NCBI GenBank assembly: GCA_016617855.1
Contig: JAECUM010093643.1
Coordinates: forward strand, 1-64,000
Length of the DNA stretch: 64,000 nucleotides
Direction of reading: 5' to 3'
Source: Megalonaias nervosa
Lineage: Eukaryota; Mollusca; Bivalvia; Unionida; Unionidae
The position numbers and the translations under genes are program-made. Positions within the stretch are counted from its first letter, which is position 1; each line of letters starts with the position of its first letter. The notes beneath the pieces were generated by a model. That model saw only the letters and a list, made by a program, of their open reading frames with translations, had not been told where the DNA came from and did not search any database. Below are positions 46,701 to 57,949 of this stretch, piece by piece.

Positions 46701-47739
46701 GTTTATGTTCATTCAAGATAGCATCGTATACTGAAATAAAAGGATACATTTGGAATTCAAGGAATGTGTTGAAATCACAAGGATTCATGAATGTTACATG
46801 TAGTTCAAAATTTCACTCATAGAAGCTAAAAGCAAAAAGGAATAGCAGGAAGTGAGATTATTTTCCCAAATACATGAATCATATTCAAAAAATGTCAGGA
46901 CCCTTTGAAAAGAATTTTAAGTACAAGCTAAATGAGGGTTACAAGAACTTGGATCAAAAGATAACACTTAAGGAAGCTGTTATTATTTTGAGCAGATTTG
47001 TGTCACGAAAGGGGTGCAATGAAGGTAATTTATACATTTGGATTTGTTGATTATCAAGTACAAACTGGACATATTTTTAAATATCACTTCAGGGCTGGGG
47101 TGGGGAATGTACTGTGATAAAACTGTTTATAGCCAGAGTATAAAAGTATCATATTTGTAAAACTTTACAAGTCTGCAACTGAGATGCTAGACATATAATT
47201 GGAAACAAAAAAAGTGGGCTGAAATGTTACTCTGTTTGTGATCAGCTCCATAACTTCTACTTCTTACCAAAGAATTCAGACTCTCAAATGCTTCTCAGCC
47301 CTTCATTTTGTTATGCTCTGCAATTTCATCATTACAGTTATCTATTTAATTTAGGCCAAAAGTATTAAAATAGTGAACTCCTATAATGAATTTTACAGCT
47401 GACTGTTTTTTAATGTTAAATGTAATAGATAGAAAAAAGAAGCATACAATTGCAGGTTCAGGTAAAAGCAAATTAAAGGTATTTTTCCATATAATAGTTA
47501 CAATTTTGAACTGAAACGCTGACAACCTTCATAAACTATACCATAGAATGTTGAGGATTTACCGACTCAAATTCAGAAAACTAGAATGAATCTGTAACTT
47601 TGAATTAATATTTAAAAATATTATTTAATGGACTTGTATCAAGAAATATTTACCTTATGACAGTAAATTTTATCACAGAGAAAACAGTATTTTATTTTGT
47701 ATTTGGTGCATTCATGAAATTGTGTATTTCATCACCAAA
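43739..47739. other. Four kilobases of intron without recognised content
   Basis: The longest repeat-poor stretch of the window. Frames of 60-76 codons (for example 44132-44350, 45207-45404) have no domain I know and no convincing acceptor/donor pair. Nothing supports an exon, but a short one in phase 0 cannot be excluded by eye. Confidence 0.4.
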
Positions 47740-47935
47740 GTTGAGGTAAAAATAAATGTTTTTTTATGTATTTGGATTAAAAAAAGATTAAATCTTGTAA
47801 GATTATTTGGATTAAAATAGATTAGGTGTTGTAAGATTCATTTGGATTAAAATAGATTCGGTGTTGTAAAATGCATTTGGAGTAAGATGTATTTTGTAGA
47901 TGCATTTGGATTAAAATGGATGTTATAAGATGCGA
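47740..47935. repeat. Degenerate repeat, ~35-45-bp unit, about 4 copies
   Basis: TTTGGATTAAAATAGATTAG, GTGTTGTAAGATTCATTTGG and variants. Confidence 0.75.
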
Positions 47936-48104
47936 TTGAAAAGAACAGTGATAAAGTAAACTCCATGCTAAATGTTTTTTTGTTTTTTTTAAATTGTAGT
48001 CAATAAGAACTTAAGGATGCATGTTATCAGCAGTATAGTTGTTAAAAAAGTTGTCATTGGAAAATCATAGCATCAGCACTGATGATGATGATGAAGAAAC
48101 AACT

Positions 48105-48250
48105 AGACCAGGTGTTAATTTTTTTTTTCACGTCTAAGTAACTTAAATTCAGGTATTAATTTGTTCTTCATGTCTAAGTAACTTTTCAAGTCCAGGTGTT
48201 AATTTTTTCTTCATGTCTAAGTAACTTAAATCCAGGCATTAACTCATTTT
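48105..48250. repeat. ~42-bp tandem repeat, 3 copies
   Basis: GGTGTTAATTTTTTCTTCAT, GTCTAAGTAACTTAAATCCA repeated. Confidence 0.85.
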
Positions 48251-48527
48251 TTTTCTCTTGATGTGCACCAAAGTTAAACACCATTATTCAGAACAGATAA
48301 TGTCTGGCTAATCTTGTTGACTATAAAAAATATTCTGTTTGGAGTGAATTCATACGAGCCAAACCTCATTGTTACAAGACCTTGGCTTTGTCTGAAAGCT
48401 TTCAAAGCCTTCAGTGAAGGAGAACAAGATATATGCAGCTTGGATTTAATAATATATTGGGAATGAAGTACAGTTTAGATATTTCAGACTGCCTACATTT
48501 ATTCATTGTTTTACAAGTAAAATATTC

Positions 48528-48730
48528 CATTATCCAGACATATTATATGGACATTCTGGGACATTATAGGGATATTCTGGGACATTATAGCAAGATTATA
48601 GAGATCTTCTGTGACATTATAGGGACTGTCTGAGATATTATATATTCTGGGTTGTTATAGTGATATTCTGCAACTTTATCAGCAGATTAGAAAGACATTT
48701 TGGGACATTATTGGGACATTCTGGCAAGTA
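48528..48730. repeat. Minisatellite, ~21-bp unit, about 9 copies
   Basis: GACATTCTGGGACATTATAG units with changes. Confidence 0.8.
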
Positions 48731-48860
48731 TGAAGAGTGAAATTTGTTTATAGAAAATTCTGATATAGACTTTTAATAAGGAAAAAGAACATTGCTGCAG
48801 ACTCAAAAATGAAAAGTCACTTTCCTCACAATTGTTTGCTGTTTTTTAGAAAGCTAAATA

Positions 48861-49013
48861 CAGTGATTCCTCAATATAACAGTCCCATTATTAGTCATAT
48901 TAGGGTACGTGTTATATGTAAGGGTGAACTTATAGTAAGGGTACACTATACATGGTATTTTATTTGACCATATCCACCTTTCAAGGAGATTGCATTAAAG
49001 GGAGTGACCACTG
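48861..49013. mobile_element. Short pogo-like MITE (153 bp)
   Basis: CAGTGATTCCTCAATATAAC at the left and GGGAGTGACCACTG at the right are imperfect inverted ends, with TA on both sides (48859-48860, 49014-49015). Resembles the 82-bp element at 57744. Confidence 0.6.
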
Positions 49014-49036
49014 TATTGAATTACCATCAGCCATTC

Positions 49037-49725
49037 GAAGAATATTCTAAAACTGTGACATCCAATCATGATTCATATATGAAGACTATTCTAACAACTT
49101 TTGATATCCAGTCATGATACATATATGAAGAATGTTCTAAAGCCATGATATCTAGTCATGATGCATGTCAAGAATATTCTATAAATTTGATATTCAATCA
49201 TGATACATATATGGAGAATATTTTAAAAACTTGATATTCATTCATGATACGTATATCAAGAATATTCTGAATTCTTGATATTCAGTCATAATATAAAGAA
49301 TATTCTAAAAACCTGATATTCAGTCATGATACATATACGAAGAATGTCTTAAAATATTGATGTTCAATTATGATACATATATGAAGAATATTTTAAAACA
49401 TTGATGTTCAGTCATGATACAGTTATGAAGAATATTCTAAAAACTTGATATTCAGTCATGATACATATATGAAGAACTTGATATCTAATCATGATACATA
49501 TATGAAGACTATTCTAAAGCATTGATATTCAGTCATGATACATATATGATGAATATTCTAAAAACTTGATATTCAATCATGATACATATATGAAGAATGT
49601 TCTAAAAACTTGATATTCAGTTATGATACATATATTGAGAATATTCTAAAAACTTGATACCTAATCATGATACATATATGAAGAATGTTCTGAAGCCTTG
49701 GTATCTAGTCATGATACATACATCA
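49037..49725. repeat. Minisatellite, ~44-bp unit, about 15 copies
   Basis: GAATATTCTAAAAACTTGAT, ATTCAGTCATGATACATATA and TGAA. Contains palindromic words AATATT, TCATGA and ATATAT in every unit. Confidence 0.93.
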
Positions 49726-50109
49726 TTAACATTTACAAAGCTGATTTGAAGGCAAAAATGGGGTTTAAATTTTACACTAATGGTTAAAAATGTTTCGTTG
49801 GAATAGAATTTGGTCAGAAACTTTTTTTCAGAATTCTGTCTGGACATATTGTTTTTGTTTGAATTTAATTAATTTGTTCTTGATCAAGTATATTAGTCCT
49901 AATGGAAAAGTCACTCTGCTGAAGAAAACATGAATCATATTTAATATTAAAAAATTGAATTTCAAAAGGGATGTAAAATTACATGAAGATGTATAAGATC
50001 AGAACTTGTTTTTAATCTCTGGATTTTATATTTTCTGAAGATGAAAATTGAAATTACATGATAAATTTTCAGATGTGAATGAGGATGTGCCAAATGTATG
50101 TACTCTACT

Positions 50110-50412
50110 GCTGGTTGATTATAAAATTTCAATATTGACACGAAGTCTGTACTGCTATGAAGACTACTGTACCAATATGAAGCCTGTACTGATAATGACT
50201 GTACTTTACTGCTATGAAGTCAGCACTGATAAGAAGAATGTCCTGATATGAAGACTGTACTGTACTGCTGTGAAGTCTGTATTGATATGAAGACTGTACT
50301 GTACTGATATGTGGTCTGTACTGTACCAATATGATGTCTGTAATGATATGAACACTGTACTGTACTGATATGACGTTTGTACTAATAGGAAGACTCTGAT
50401 ATGAAGACACAT
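50110..50412. repeat. Degenerate minisatellite of TATGAAGACTGTACTGTACT words
   Basis: Alternating short and long units (about 23 and 40 bp), for example GATATGAAGACTGTACTGTA and CTGATATGAAGTCTGTA. Minus-strand frames (SSYQYRLHSSTVQ) are artefacts. Confidence 0.85.
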
Positions 50413-51162
50413 TGCAGTTCATTCTACATCCCATCCTTTCAGCTACAACAGATGTCTTATGCAAATGCATGTACTTAGATAACACTGTAATAAGCACTCA
50501 ATGACAAGCGTTTGTGTCTCTCACTCGATGACAAGTGTTTACAGGTAATCTGATAAATCTGCTTTATCATCTGAAGTCAGAATGGTTGGCTGTTACTGGT
50601 AAAAGTGGCAAGGAGACATTGGACAGTATCAGTACTACAAGGAATTTGTGTTTTTTCTCTGATATAGATTTGCACCACATGACATTGTGTCGGATATAGC
50701 AAGGATTATTTCATGGGGAGATCATTCTTTGCTGCAGAGGAATTGCTGGAGTTTATATTTTCTGTGCATGTCTAGAAAAATATGGACATTCCCCTACCCA
50801 AAAATTTGACAGTTGCACAACATCCACCAATGTTAAATAATTACGAATGAACTTTGAATGCATGGCATTTAACATGAGCAGTATGCAATGAAATTAAATG
50901 ATTTTAAATGAACATTTAGACAGCATTTCACAGTGGCGTATTGATGTATGGATTCCTGATGGATAATTTTTTTTTTTTTTTGTACAGATAGCACAGGTTT
51001 TTGCTGCAATTCAGGATTATTTTAGGTGATTGAAAGTTTCAACGATTGTTTCATTAACTAAATCAAACAGTTCATTCACTATAAACGCTCTGGATCTTAT
51101 ATTCTGTAAATCACCGATAATGCCACAGATCGGGGATCTTATCAGAAATAAAGTCTTGAATT
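50413..51162 (+). promoter_or_regulatory. Candidate internal promoter and 5'UTR region
   Basis: The 750 bp before the ATG at 51163. Near the end it becomes less AT-rich with several CpGs (AAACGCTCTGG, CACCGATAATG, GATCGGGGATC), and CACTATAAACGC at about 51078 is TATA-like. The 5'UTR would end AGTCTTGAATT|ATG. Supported only by the alternative-first-exon argument. Confidence 0.3.
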
Positions 51163-51321
51163 ATGTCAAAAACCAGAACCATTTCGATGGAGAAGGAAAA
51201 TACGTGTAGGTCAAGAAGAAAGTCATCACTTCTCAAACTGTGTTCATGTATGGGAGTACAGCATGAAGAAGTGCCAGAAGATAGTCGGCCATATTCAAAA
51301 CCCCCAAAAAAGCCAGCGAAG
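51163..51321 (+). CDS. Putative alternative first exon of a short GEF2-type RhoGEF isoform
   Basis: Fifty-three codons from ATG to a strong donor GCGAAG|GTAAGAG. An in-frame TGA at 51157-51159 with no acceptor AG between it and the ATG means translation must start here, so this is a first coding exon. It ends in phase 0, the same phase as the exon ending at 34643, so either could splice to one common downstream exon. The protein opens MSKTRTISMEKENTCRSRRK, then SSLLKLCSCMG, and ends PYSKPPKKPAK. It has a polybasic RSRRKSS stretch (16-22) directly before Cys27/Cys29, a layout often seen at palmitoylated, membrane-bound N-termini. Vertebrate Kalirin-Duet likewise has a Cys-rich alternative start before its GEF2 cassette. 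That role is inference; a first exon of a separate gene is the alternative. The frame continues to 51570 past the donor, but that part is low-complexity. Confidence 0.6.
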
Positions 51322-51797
51322 GTAAGAGAAACTCACAAATTTATCCCAAGGCATAAGAGAATTTTTTTTTTAATTTTGATAGGGTGTATTAGAGGATTAT
51401 CTGACCTTCATACAATTCCAGCAACTCCAGAGAAATTTAATGGGGGGGGGAAGAAAAACTTTTCTGCTTCCGTGTATGGATTGACTGATCAGAATGAAGG
51501 TGAAATCGTAATAAACAATCCTTACCTTCAAGTAAAAAAACGCTTTCCAGACTTTGAGGAATTTCTGTAAACTCAGAGATAAAATCCGTGGGAACCACCA
51601 CACAATAATGTCTTACCATATTGCTGTACAGCACATGTGATTATTGCTATACAGCACATGTAATCTAAATTCAGATGAAAGTGTGCATACGGGGACAAGG
51701 GTTTGTAATAATTTTACTACCTGCAACTGTATGAAATTGTCAGGATTCAGATACCCATACTCTTGATGAACATTATCATTTCTGTGTAAGAACAATA

Positions 51798-52053
51798 GGG
51801 GCCCCGAGTGGCCGAGTGGTCTAAAGCGCTCTCCGTTACGGATCACTGCCATCTCACCTCTGTCTGCGTGGGTTTGAGTCTAGGATTCGGCGAATGTGGA
51901 TATGTGAGAAAGCTTGCCAGTAGCTTCTCGTGGGTCGGTGGTTCTTTCTGTGGATTTCCTGGTTTCTTCCTCCACCATTAATACTGGCCGCCATGTATAG
52001 CCTATCATGTGCTGAAAAGTGGCGTTAAGCCCCACAACAATAACAACAACAAT
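51798..52053 (+). mobile_element. SINE-B, full length, 10-bp target duplication
   Basis: GGGGCCCCGAGTGGCCGAGT head and complete body with (CAA/TAA)n tail. AAGAACAATA lies at 51788-51797 and again from 52054, then partly repeated once more. Confidence 0.93.
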
Positions 52054-52712
52054 AAGAACAATAATAAGAACAATAATAGGACCTATAAGCTATATGCTTC
52101 CGAAACATGCCTGGATTTTAATCTCTGTCAGGTTTGAACATGTTTTGAGTAGCATCGGGGAATAATAGTTAGAACAAGTGATCAGAAGATAACATGACTG
52201 TGTTACATTTCAATTTGTGCTTTAATGAAAAATGTTATAGTTGGTTCCTCTGTATCACCAAAGTTCTATAGACCACACGTGCATGAAAATTTCTGCGTTT
52301 TACTTGTGTAGTATTAAGATGTTCCTGCATATTTTTTAAGCTTCGGCATGCTTAAAACCGTGCTACTGAATGACAGAGTTTCAGGTAAAACTTTGAAGGT
52401 TTTCTGTTGAAATTTTTCATGAATTCCAGCCACGAACTTACGACCAAAAGAATTACTGTATTCAGTGAAATATCAACGCCTTAATAAGTTTGCATAAGAC
52501 GTTTTGTTTAAAAAAAAAAACATAAAAAAAAGACAAATATGCATACAGTAGTTCTAATTGACCATGTCTTGATCCTAGCATGCATCATGGAAGGGAAACG
52601 GTGGTTGAAAAATTGAAATACAACATCACGATTTTCTCAGAACCTACGCCATGCATGCCTTGTGTATCATAACCACTTGAGTTAAGTAAGTCAAGCAAAT
52701 GGGATGGAAATT

Positions 52713-52765
52713 TACAGCCCATCATGTGCTGAAAAATAAGATTAAACCCACAAAAACCCAAACCC
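52713..52765 (+). mobile_element. SINE-B 3' end fragment
   Basis: CCCATCATGTGCTGAAAAAT, AAGATTAAACCCACAAAAAC: only the family's last 50 bp. Confidence 0.55.
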
Positions 52766-53273
52766 AAAATTAACTGATACAAAGCTAATACTTATTCATG
52801 TCATAGCACCCTGTCTATGACTTTGTCAGTGTCCATTCATCATGGTGAGCTTAAGTTCCATGAAATTTACCATGAAATTATATTTGTAAGCACACAGTGC
52901 CAGTGTTACATTAGTTAACAGTATTTGCACTTGCATCTGCATGAGGAATTTAATATTTGCCTACATGTATACCATTTGTTCATTTTAGACTAGGCTCACA
53001 TTTGACCTTATATACAGCCATAATTGATTTGTTTAAAATTGATGTACTTACTTGACTACTTTCCATTGATAGCAGTAATGTTGATTTACTGTGTTCACTT
53101 ATTGATTAGCACAGTGTCACAGTTGCATGTTTTTATCAGGTGCCATGAAGCTATTTCCCACACATAATATTTTTTTATTTCTCTGCATGCTTATCTTTAT
53201 GATACTTGGTAATTTGGATTCTTCTGACTTCATAGATGAAAATTTAGTCATCATTTTTGCAGTTATAAATACC

Positions 53274-53274
<1 letters not shown>
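52766..53274. other. Intron sequence, nothing recognised
   Basis: No gene or element seen. Confidence 0.4.

Positions 53275-53334
<60 letters not shown>
53275..53334. repeat. (TA)n microsatellite, ~60 bp
   Basis: Pure TA run at the edge of the probable Penelope-like 3' end. Confidence 0.97.
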
Positions 53335-53338
<4 letters not shown>

Positions 53339-53560
53339 ACAAATCATATGGCTAATAACAGCACTTTCAAGCGCACTGGATCCAGCAAGGGATCACGTGT
53401 GTCAGGAATTGATTGAGATAAATGCAATAAACTGACGACGAACAGTGCAAAACTAGTATCTTACTAGCCTGAGCGCTTTCGACTCTTAATGAGTCTTTTT
53501 CAAAGGCATATACAAAACATAGACAAAACAAACAAATACAACACAAAAACCATTGTGTTT
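53335..53560 (-). mobile_element. Probable Penelope-like element 3' end
   Basis: On the minus strand: TTTGAAAAAGACTCATTAAG, AGTCGAAAGCGCTCAGGCTA, GTAAGATACTAG. The hairpin GACTC...GAGTC followed by GAAAGCGCT is the sort of signature that follows the coding region in Penelope-like retroelements. No reverse transcriptase or GIY-YIG frame is present. Its minus-strand 3' end borders the TA run. Confidence 0.45.
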
Positions 53561-53664
53561 GCAAAAGCGTACATGGCTGTTTCTACATGAATTAAACCTT
53601 TAAATGTATTATGTCTCAACCAGCCTATATCAACTTGTATACTATAATGCTGATCGAGTCTGTT

Positions 53665-53745
53665 AGGGACCCTGTCTGACACTTTAGCCACAGCACTTTA
53701 ACGGAGTTAGGGACCCAGTCTGATACTTTAGCCATAGCATTTCAG
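53665..53745. repeat. Two-copy ~42-bp tandem repeat
   Basis: GTTAGGGACCCTGTCTGACA and GTTAGGGACCCAGTCTGATA, each followed by CTTTAGCCACAGCA. Confidence 0.85.
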
Positions 53746-53974
53746 TGGAGATAAAATATATTCTTGTGGGTATTGATTTTTCTAGCAAGATCTAACACAT
53801 AAAAAGGCAGGCCTGGTTAGAGCTAAGATACATGTATATAAGAGTTTCTAAACAGAGAAGCAAATTGATCCAGACTCTGCTTGACAATTTATGTCAAGTG
53901 GAAGCTTGCCTACAAATTAGGACAGATGTGTGTCATGTGGTGGATTTCAAGTAATTCCCAGGGGCATGCAACAT

Positions 53975-54085
53975 GGGGGTGGTGAGAGATAGCTGTTCCC
54001 ACAGGGTGGTGAGGGTTTGATGTTGCCATGGGGTGGTGATAGTTGTTGCCATGGGGTGGTGAGGGTTTGATGTTGCCACAGGATC
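53975..54085. repeat. GGGTGGTGAGGG short tandem repeat, 4 copies
   Basis: GGGTGGTGAGGGTTTGATGT and TGCCATG units, G-rich on the plus strand. Confidence 0.85.
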
Positions 54086-54159
54086 AGATCTTGAAAAATT
54101 ATTGAGATGACTACAGCTTTGTAGCCCTGTATACAATTTATTTAGTGCATGGAGTTTTT

Positions 54160-54275
54160 TGGTATGGTGATATTAGGGACCAGCCATTTAAATTTGGAGG
54201 GTGAACCTGGGAGTTTGTTATTGGGTATGGAAATATTAGGGACTAGCCATTTATTTTTGGAGGGGTAACAGGAGT
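54160..54275. repeat. Two-copy ~65-bp tandem repeat
   Basis: GATATTAGGGACCAGCCATT and AATATTAGGGACTAGCCATT, each with TTTGGAGGG and GGGAGTTT following. A G8 run follows at about 54310. Confidence 0.8.
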
Positions 54276-54620
54276 TTCTTGCCTCAATTTATTTTTTAAT
54301 CAATTTAATGGGGGGGGGGGCTTTAAATCGGAACAAGAATATTTTTCAAGCTATTTCATAGATGATTGAGCAAAACAATTGCTGGCCCCCCCCCATTAAA
54401 TGGTTGGACTCTTCGAGCAAGTAGCCACATATTAAATGTAATTGAGAATAAAACATGGAGCTAAATTCTAGTTAAAGGTGTGATTCCATAGTGAAACATT
54501 TTTTCTTTCAAGCCAAAAAAAGGCTAGAACTTTGAGGAAGAAAATATGAGTATCATCTGATGGAAGGGGTTTCATGGTGTTATGGGGAAGATTGGAGTAG
54601 AATTGGCAGGGAGCCGGTAA

Positions 54621-55350
54621 CTTGAACATTATGCTTTATTCAGGATTTCTTGTTTCTGTTAGGAAATTAATTTTATATTTTACAACATTGAAGTCACAAA
54701 GCTTGAAATTAATAACACACTGCTTGAATAGTAGTATTCAATTCCTGCCATAACATGTGTCATGCTAAAAACATGATTTTATACTTCCAAACCCATGACA
54801 CAGTCGTGTTTCAAAAAACACGATTTTCTGTAATCTTAGAAGATGACAAAAACAACACTTGAACATGTTGCTCTATTCAGGATTTCTTGTTTTAGTTAGG
54901 AAATTAATTGTGTATTTTACAACATTGAAGTCATGAAGCTTGAAATTAATAACACATTGCTTGAATAGTGCTATTCAATTCCTGCCATGATATGTGTCAT
55001 GCTAAAAACACAATTTCTTTTACTCCCAAACCGGGGACCCAAGTAACAGAGTGGTTTAAAGTGCTCACCATTACAGATCACTGCCATCTTACCTCTGCCT
55101 GCATGGGTTCAAGTCTCAGGCTTGGCCAGTGTGGGTACATGAGAAATCTTGCCATTAGCTTATCATGGGTCGGGGTTCTTTCTGGGGTTTTCCCTGGTTC
55201 TTCCTCCAGCATTTATACTGGCCGCCATGTATAGCCTATCTTGTGCTGAAAAATGGCATTAAACCTCATAACAACAACAACTGCTCTCAAAACCCCTGAC
55301 ACGTGTGTTTCAAACAACACGATTTTCAGTAATCTTAGAAGATGACAAAA
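54621..55350. repeat. 237-bp tandem duplication, second copy split by SINE-B
   Basis: CTTGAACATTATGCTTTATT starts copy 1 at 54621 and CTTGAACATGTTGCTCTATT starts copy 2 at 54858. Collinear through AGGAAATTAATT, GCTTGAAATTAATAACACA, TCAATTCCTGCCAT and CACGATTTTC...AATCTTAGAAGATGACAAAA. Only copy 2 carries the SINE. Confidence 0.93.
55033..55280 (+). mobile_element. SINE-B inside the 237-bp duplication
   Basis: GGGGACCCAAGTAACAGAGT head (diverged), box B GGGTTCAAGTCTC, full body, short CAA tail. Near-duplicate flanks CTCCCAAACC and CTCTCAAAACC mark the target site. Confidence 0.9.
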
Positions 55351-55461
55351 AGAACTGCATCACTTTATACCCACAAAATGTTGGATGTATAAACAGTCAA
55401 CTGTCCTACATAGAGCTCATGTAGAACTATCTTTGGGGCAGTTTATACAGCTAATTGTCAT

Positions 55462-55776
55462 AGTGTTTGTGTTTTGGATTTTTAATCTAGCTTTGACAAT
55501 TTTTCAGTCATATCGCTACAATGCCGGCAGTGTGGCAGTTTATAGTGATGTCTAGCACTGGGGCATCATGCCACAGACATGTAGCATGATATCCCACCCA
55601 GTCACATTATCCTGTCACCAGACCAACCAGTCCTAACACTAACCTCTTAATGCTGAGCGCTTAGCAAGGCAGCTGTTAGTACCATTTTTATAAGTGTTTG
55701 GTATGGCTCAGCCAGGGTTCAAACCTGCGACCTCCCACATCAGAGGCAGACCCTCAAACCACTAGGCCAGCAGAGT
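55462..55776 (-). mobile_element. SINE-A, minus strand
   Basis: Reverse complement of the family, head at CACTAGGCCAGCAGAG. Flanks TAATTGTCAT (55452-55461) and TAATTGTAAT (55777-55786) are a target duplication with one change. Confidence 0.92.
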
Positions 55777-55786
55777 TAATTGTAAT

Positions 55787-56139
55787 GGAGACATTTAAAA
55801 GGCAAGGTGATTAGGTTTAAACAACTACCATTTCACATATTATTAAACTGTATTATATTGGCATAATGTCCAAATTAAATCAAAGCTTGTGTTCAAAACT
55901 GTCAAAAACTTAGACTTTGGAAGTTGTCTCTTTTTTTTTTTCACTTACCAGAAAGGTTGGAAGGGGATACTTTTAGTTACCAGTTGGCATACCAGGGTGT
56001 ACAGAATGTTATAACCACCTTTAACCGAAAATATACTGAACTAAAGGCGAAGCTTGTATTGGGTTCAAGACAGTAATACCATTCCATACAACCCTGTAAT
56101 GTAAAATATAACATTTAATACCCAATAAACCTAGTTACT
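55787..56139. other. Intron sequence, nothing recognised
   Basis: No gene or element seen. Confidence 0.4.
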
Positions 56140-56340
56140 TGAATGAAAACTTCATTACCATGCATTGTAAATCTCGTAAAGAAAACTTCATTATCAGACT
56201 GCTTTGCAAATCTCTTAGATGAAAAACGTCATCATTCGCTTGCCTTGCGAGTCTGTTAAACAAAAATTTCATCATTTTTGGTTTGTGATTGTCTTAGAGG
56301 AAAACTTCATCGTTAATGTGCTTTGCAAATCTTTTAGCTG
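56140..56340. repeat. Degenerate ~46-bp tandem repeat, about 5 copies
   Basis: GAAAACTTCATTATCAGACT, GCTTTGCAAATCTCTTAGAT and variants. Confidence 0.8.
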
Positions 56341-57743
56341 CAGTTGTTAGCTATGCAGATGATTGTTAACAGCATACTAATTGTAGCAGTTATCTCCCTT
56401 GCACCAGACAAAATCCTGCCAAATTACTGATGAATCATCATTGCTTAATCAAAAATCTAGCCATCTATGGGTTGGATAAATAAACTACACAGTATCTCAT
56501 TAATATAAAAAATTAAAAGCTTTAAGATATTTGTGTTTTAACTTGTAATGCGGAGGCTGTCTGCCATTTTGTTTTGTCTTACCCAGTTGTGTGTATTGCC
56601 AGTCGTTGTGTGAATACCTACACCTTGCTGAATGAATTTTTTAATGGAAGTGCTAGATTTCATATATTGATGTTTGACTAGATATATTCCTTAAAATTTT
56701 GTTTATGAAAGTGTTTTGGCATCCATTCCATGTGTTTATTCAAAAGATCAGACTGGATAAGCTGTCATAAATAAAGGACACATGACCATTATGAATACTG
56801 TACCTCTTTTATAGGAGACCTGTTCACAGATGTGATGTCAGGTGAGCAGCACAGACATTAATCTTTCAGTGCATTATCCAGTGGCTGCTTTGGGTGCATG
56901 TCCTTGTTGTCATTATGTCTCAAAGTAACATTTTAAAACTCTCTCTCTCTCTCACCACCCCACCCACCCCCCAGTCCGAGCCCTAACAGATATTTAGATC
57001 TGTAGTAGGTATTAGGTACTGGGTCAGTCCTGTTTGCAGTTTAGGTACGTTAAACACGTTATCAGATTTTCATGTAGATTTTTCTGCCATTTTTCGATCT
57101 GATTTTTTTTCCTTTGATTTTAGTCTCTTTTATCCCATTGTAAAAATGGTACATTATGCCATAAAGGGAACAACTGAAAGAAGTTTATTTTAACTCTTAC
57201 CAGCTTCTCCCACATTTGAATATTTTATGGTCTTCAATCGTCAAGTATTTAATTTGGTACAAGTATTATGTAAATCACTTCCTTTCACCTACCCCACTTG
57301 AAGAAAGTTTGTACTGCATGTAAGCAAGTTCATATTGATTCTCCAATACTGCTACAAGTACTCATTCTGGTTTTACCACATGTTCAATTATTCAATCAGT
57401 TATAATTATGGTTGTCAGTTTCATATTATTCATGATGAGCCACAACATGGGGCACATTAGCTTGCAGTGTACTTTCCATACACCTTGGTGAAGTATGGAA
57501 TAGATCCATTTGGTAATTCCTTCTGAGGGATCAATATTCAGCAAGAAACTTGCATATGTTTTAGTCCAGAACATCAGGGATGATGAGTTAGATTGCTAAT
57601 ATTGATTACTTTCCTTTGATATTTACATAAAATTCCTAGAGAAGTCCGAGCTGTAAAAATTTAGACTAGCTGCAGAACTTGATTTTCGTATTATCAGTTA
57701 CTGAGAAGGGTGCAGTTGAAAAAAAAATGTTTCAGCACAAATA
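56341..57743. other. Intron sequence, nothing recognised
   Basis: A CT run and C-rich patch (56938-56985) is the only compositional feature. Confidence 0.4.
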
Positions 57744-57825
57744 CAGTATTTCCTCACTATAACACTGTATATGAGTTATGAAAATGGACTGCCTAATGTG
57801 GAGGTCTCCCACAGTGAGGGAAATG
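57744..57825. mobile_element. Very short pogo-like MITE (82 bp)
   Basis: CAGTATTTCCTCACTATAAC and CACAGTGAGGGAAATG are inverted ends, TA on each side (57742-57743; 57826-57827). The left end closely matches that of the element at 48861. Confidence 0.6.
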
Positions 57826-57949
57826 TATTACATTACTTACATTTAAAATTTTTAACAACGAATCAGTTAGAAAAAATTACGCTATAGGTCAGCATTCCTG
57901 TAGTTTCGATGGGTTACATTCCCCCTTAAGTTTAATATTATTGTCCCTC

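Noticed and set aside
51322..51570. Extension of the 51163 frame to 135 codons
   Set aside because: Lies after a strong GTAAGAG donor and contains A-, T- and G-runs; more likely intron.
53440..53520. Hammerhead ribozyme in the Penelope-like 3' end
   Set aside because: A stem followed by GAAA is present, but I cannot find the CUGANGA core in the required position.
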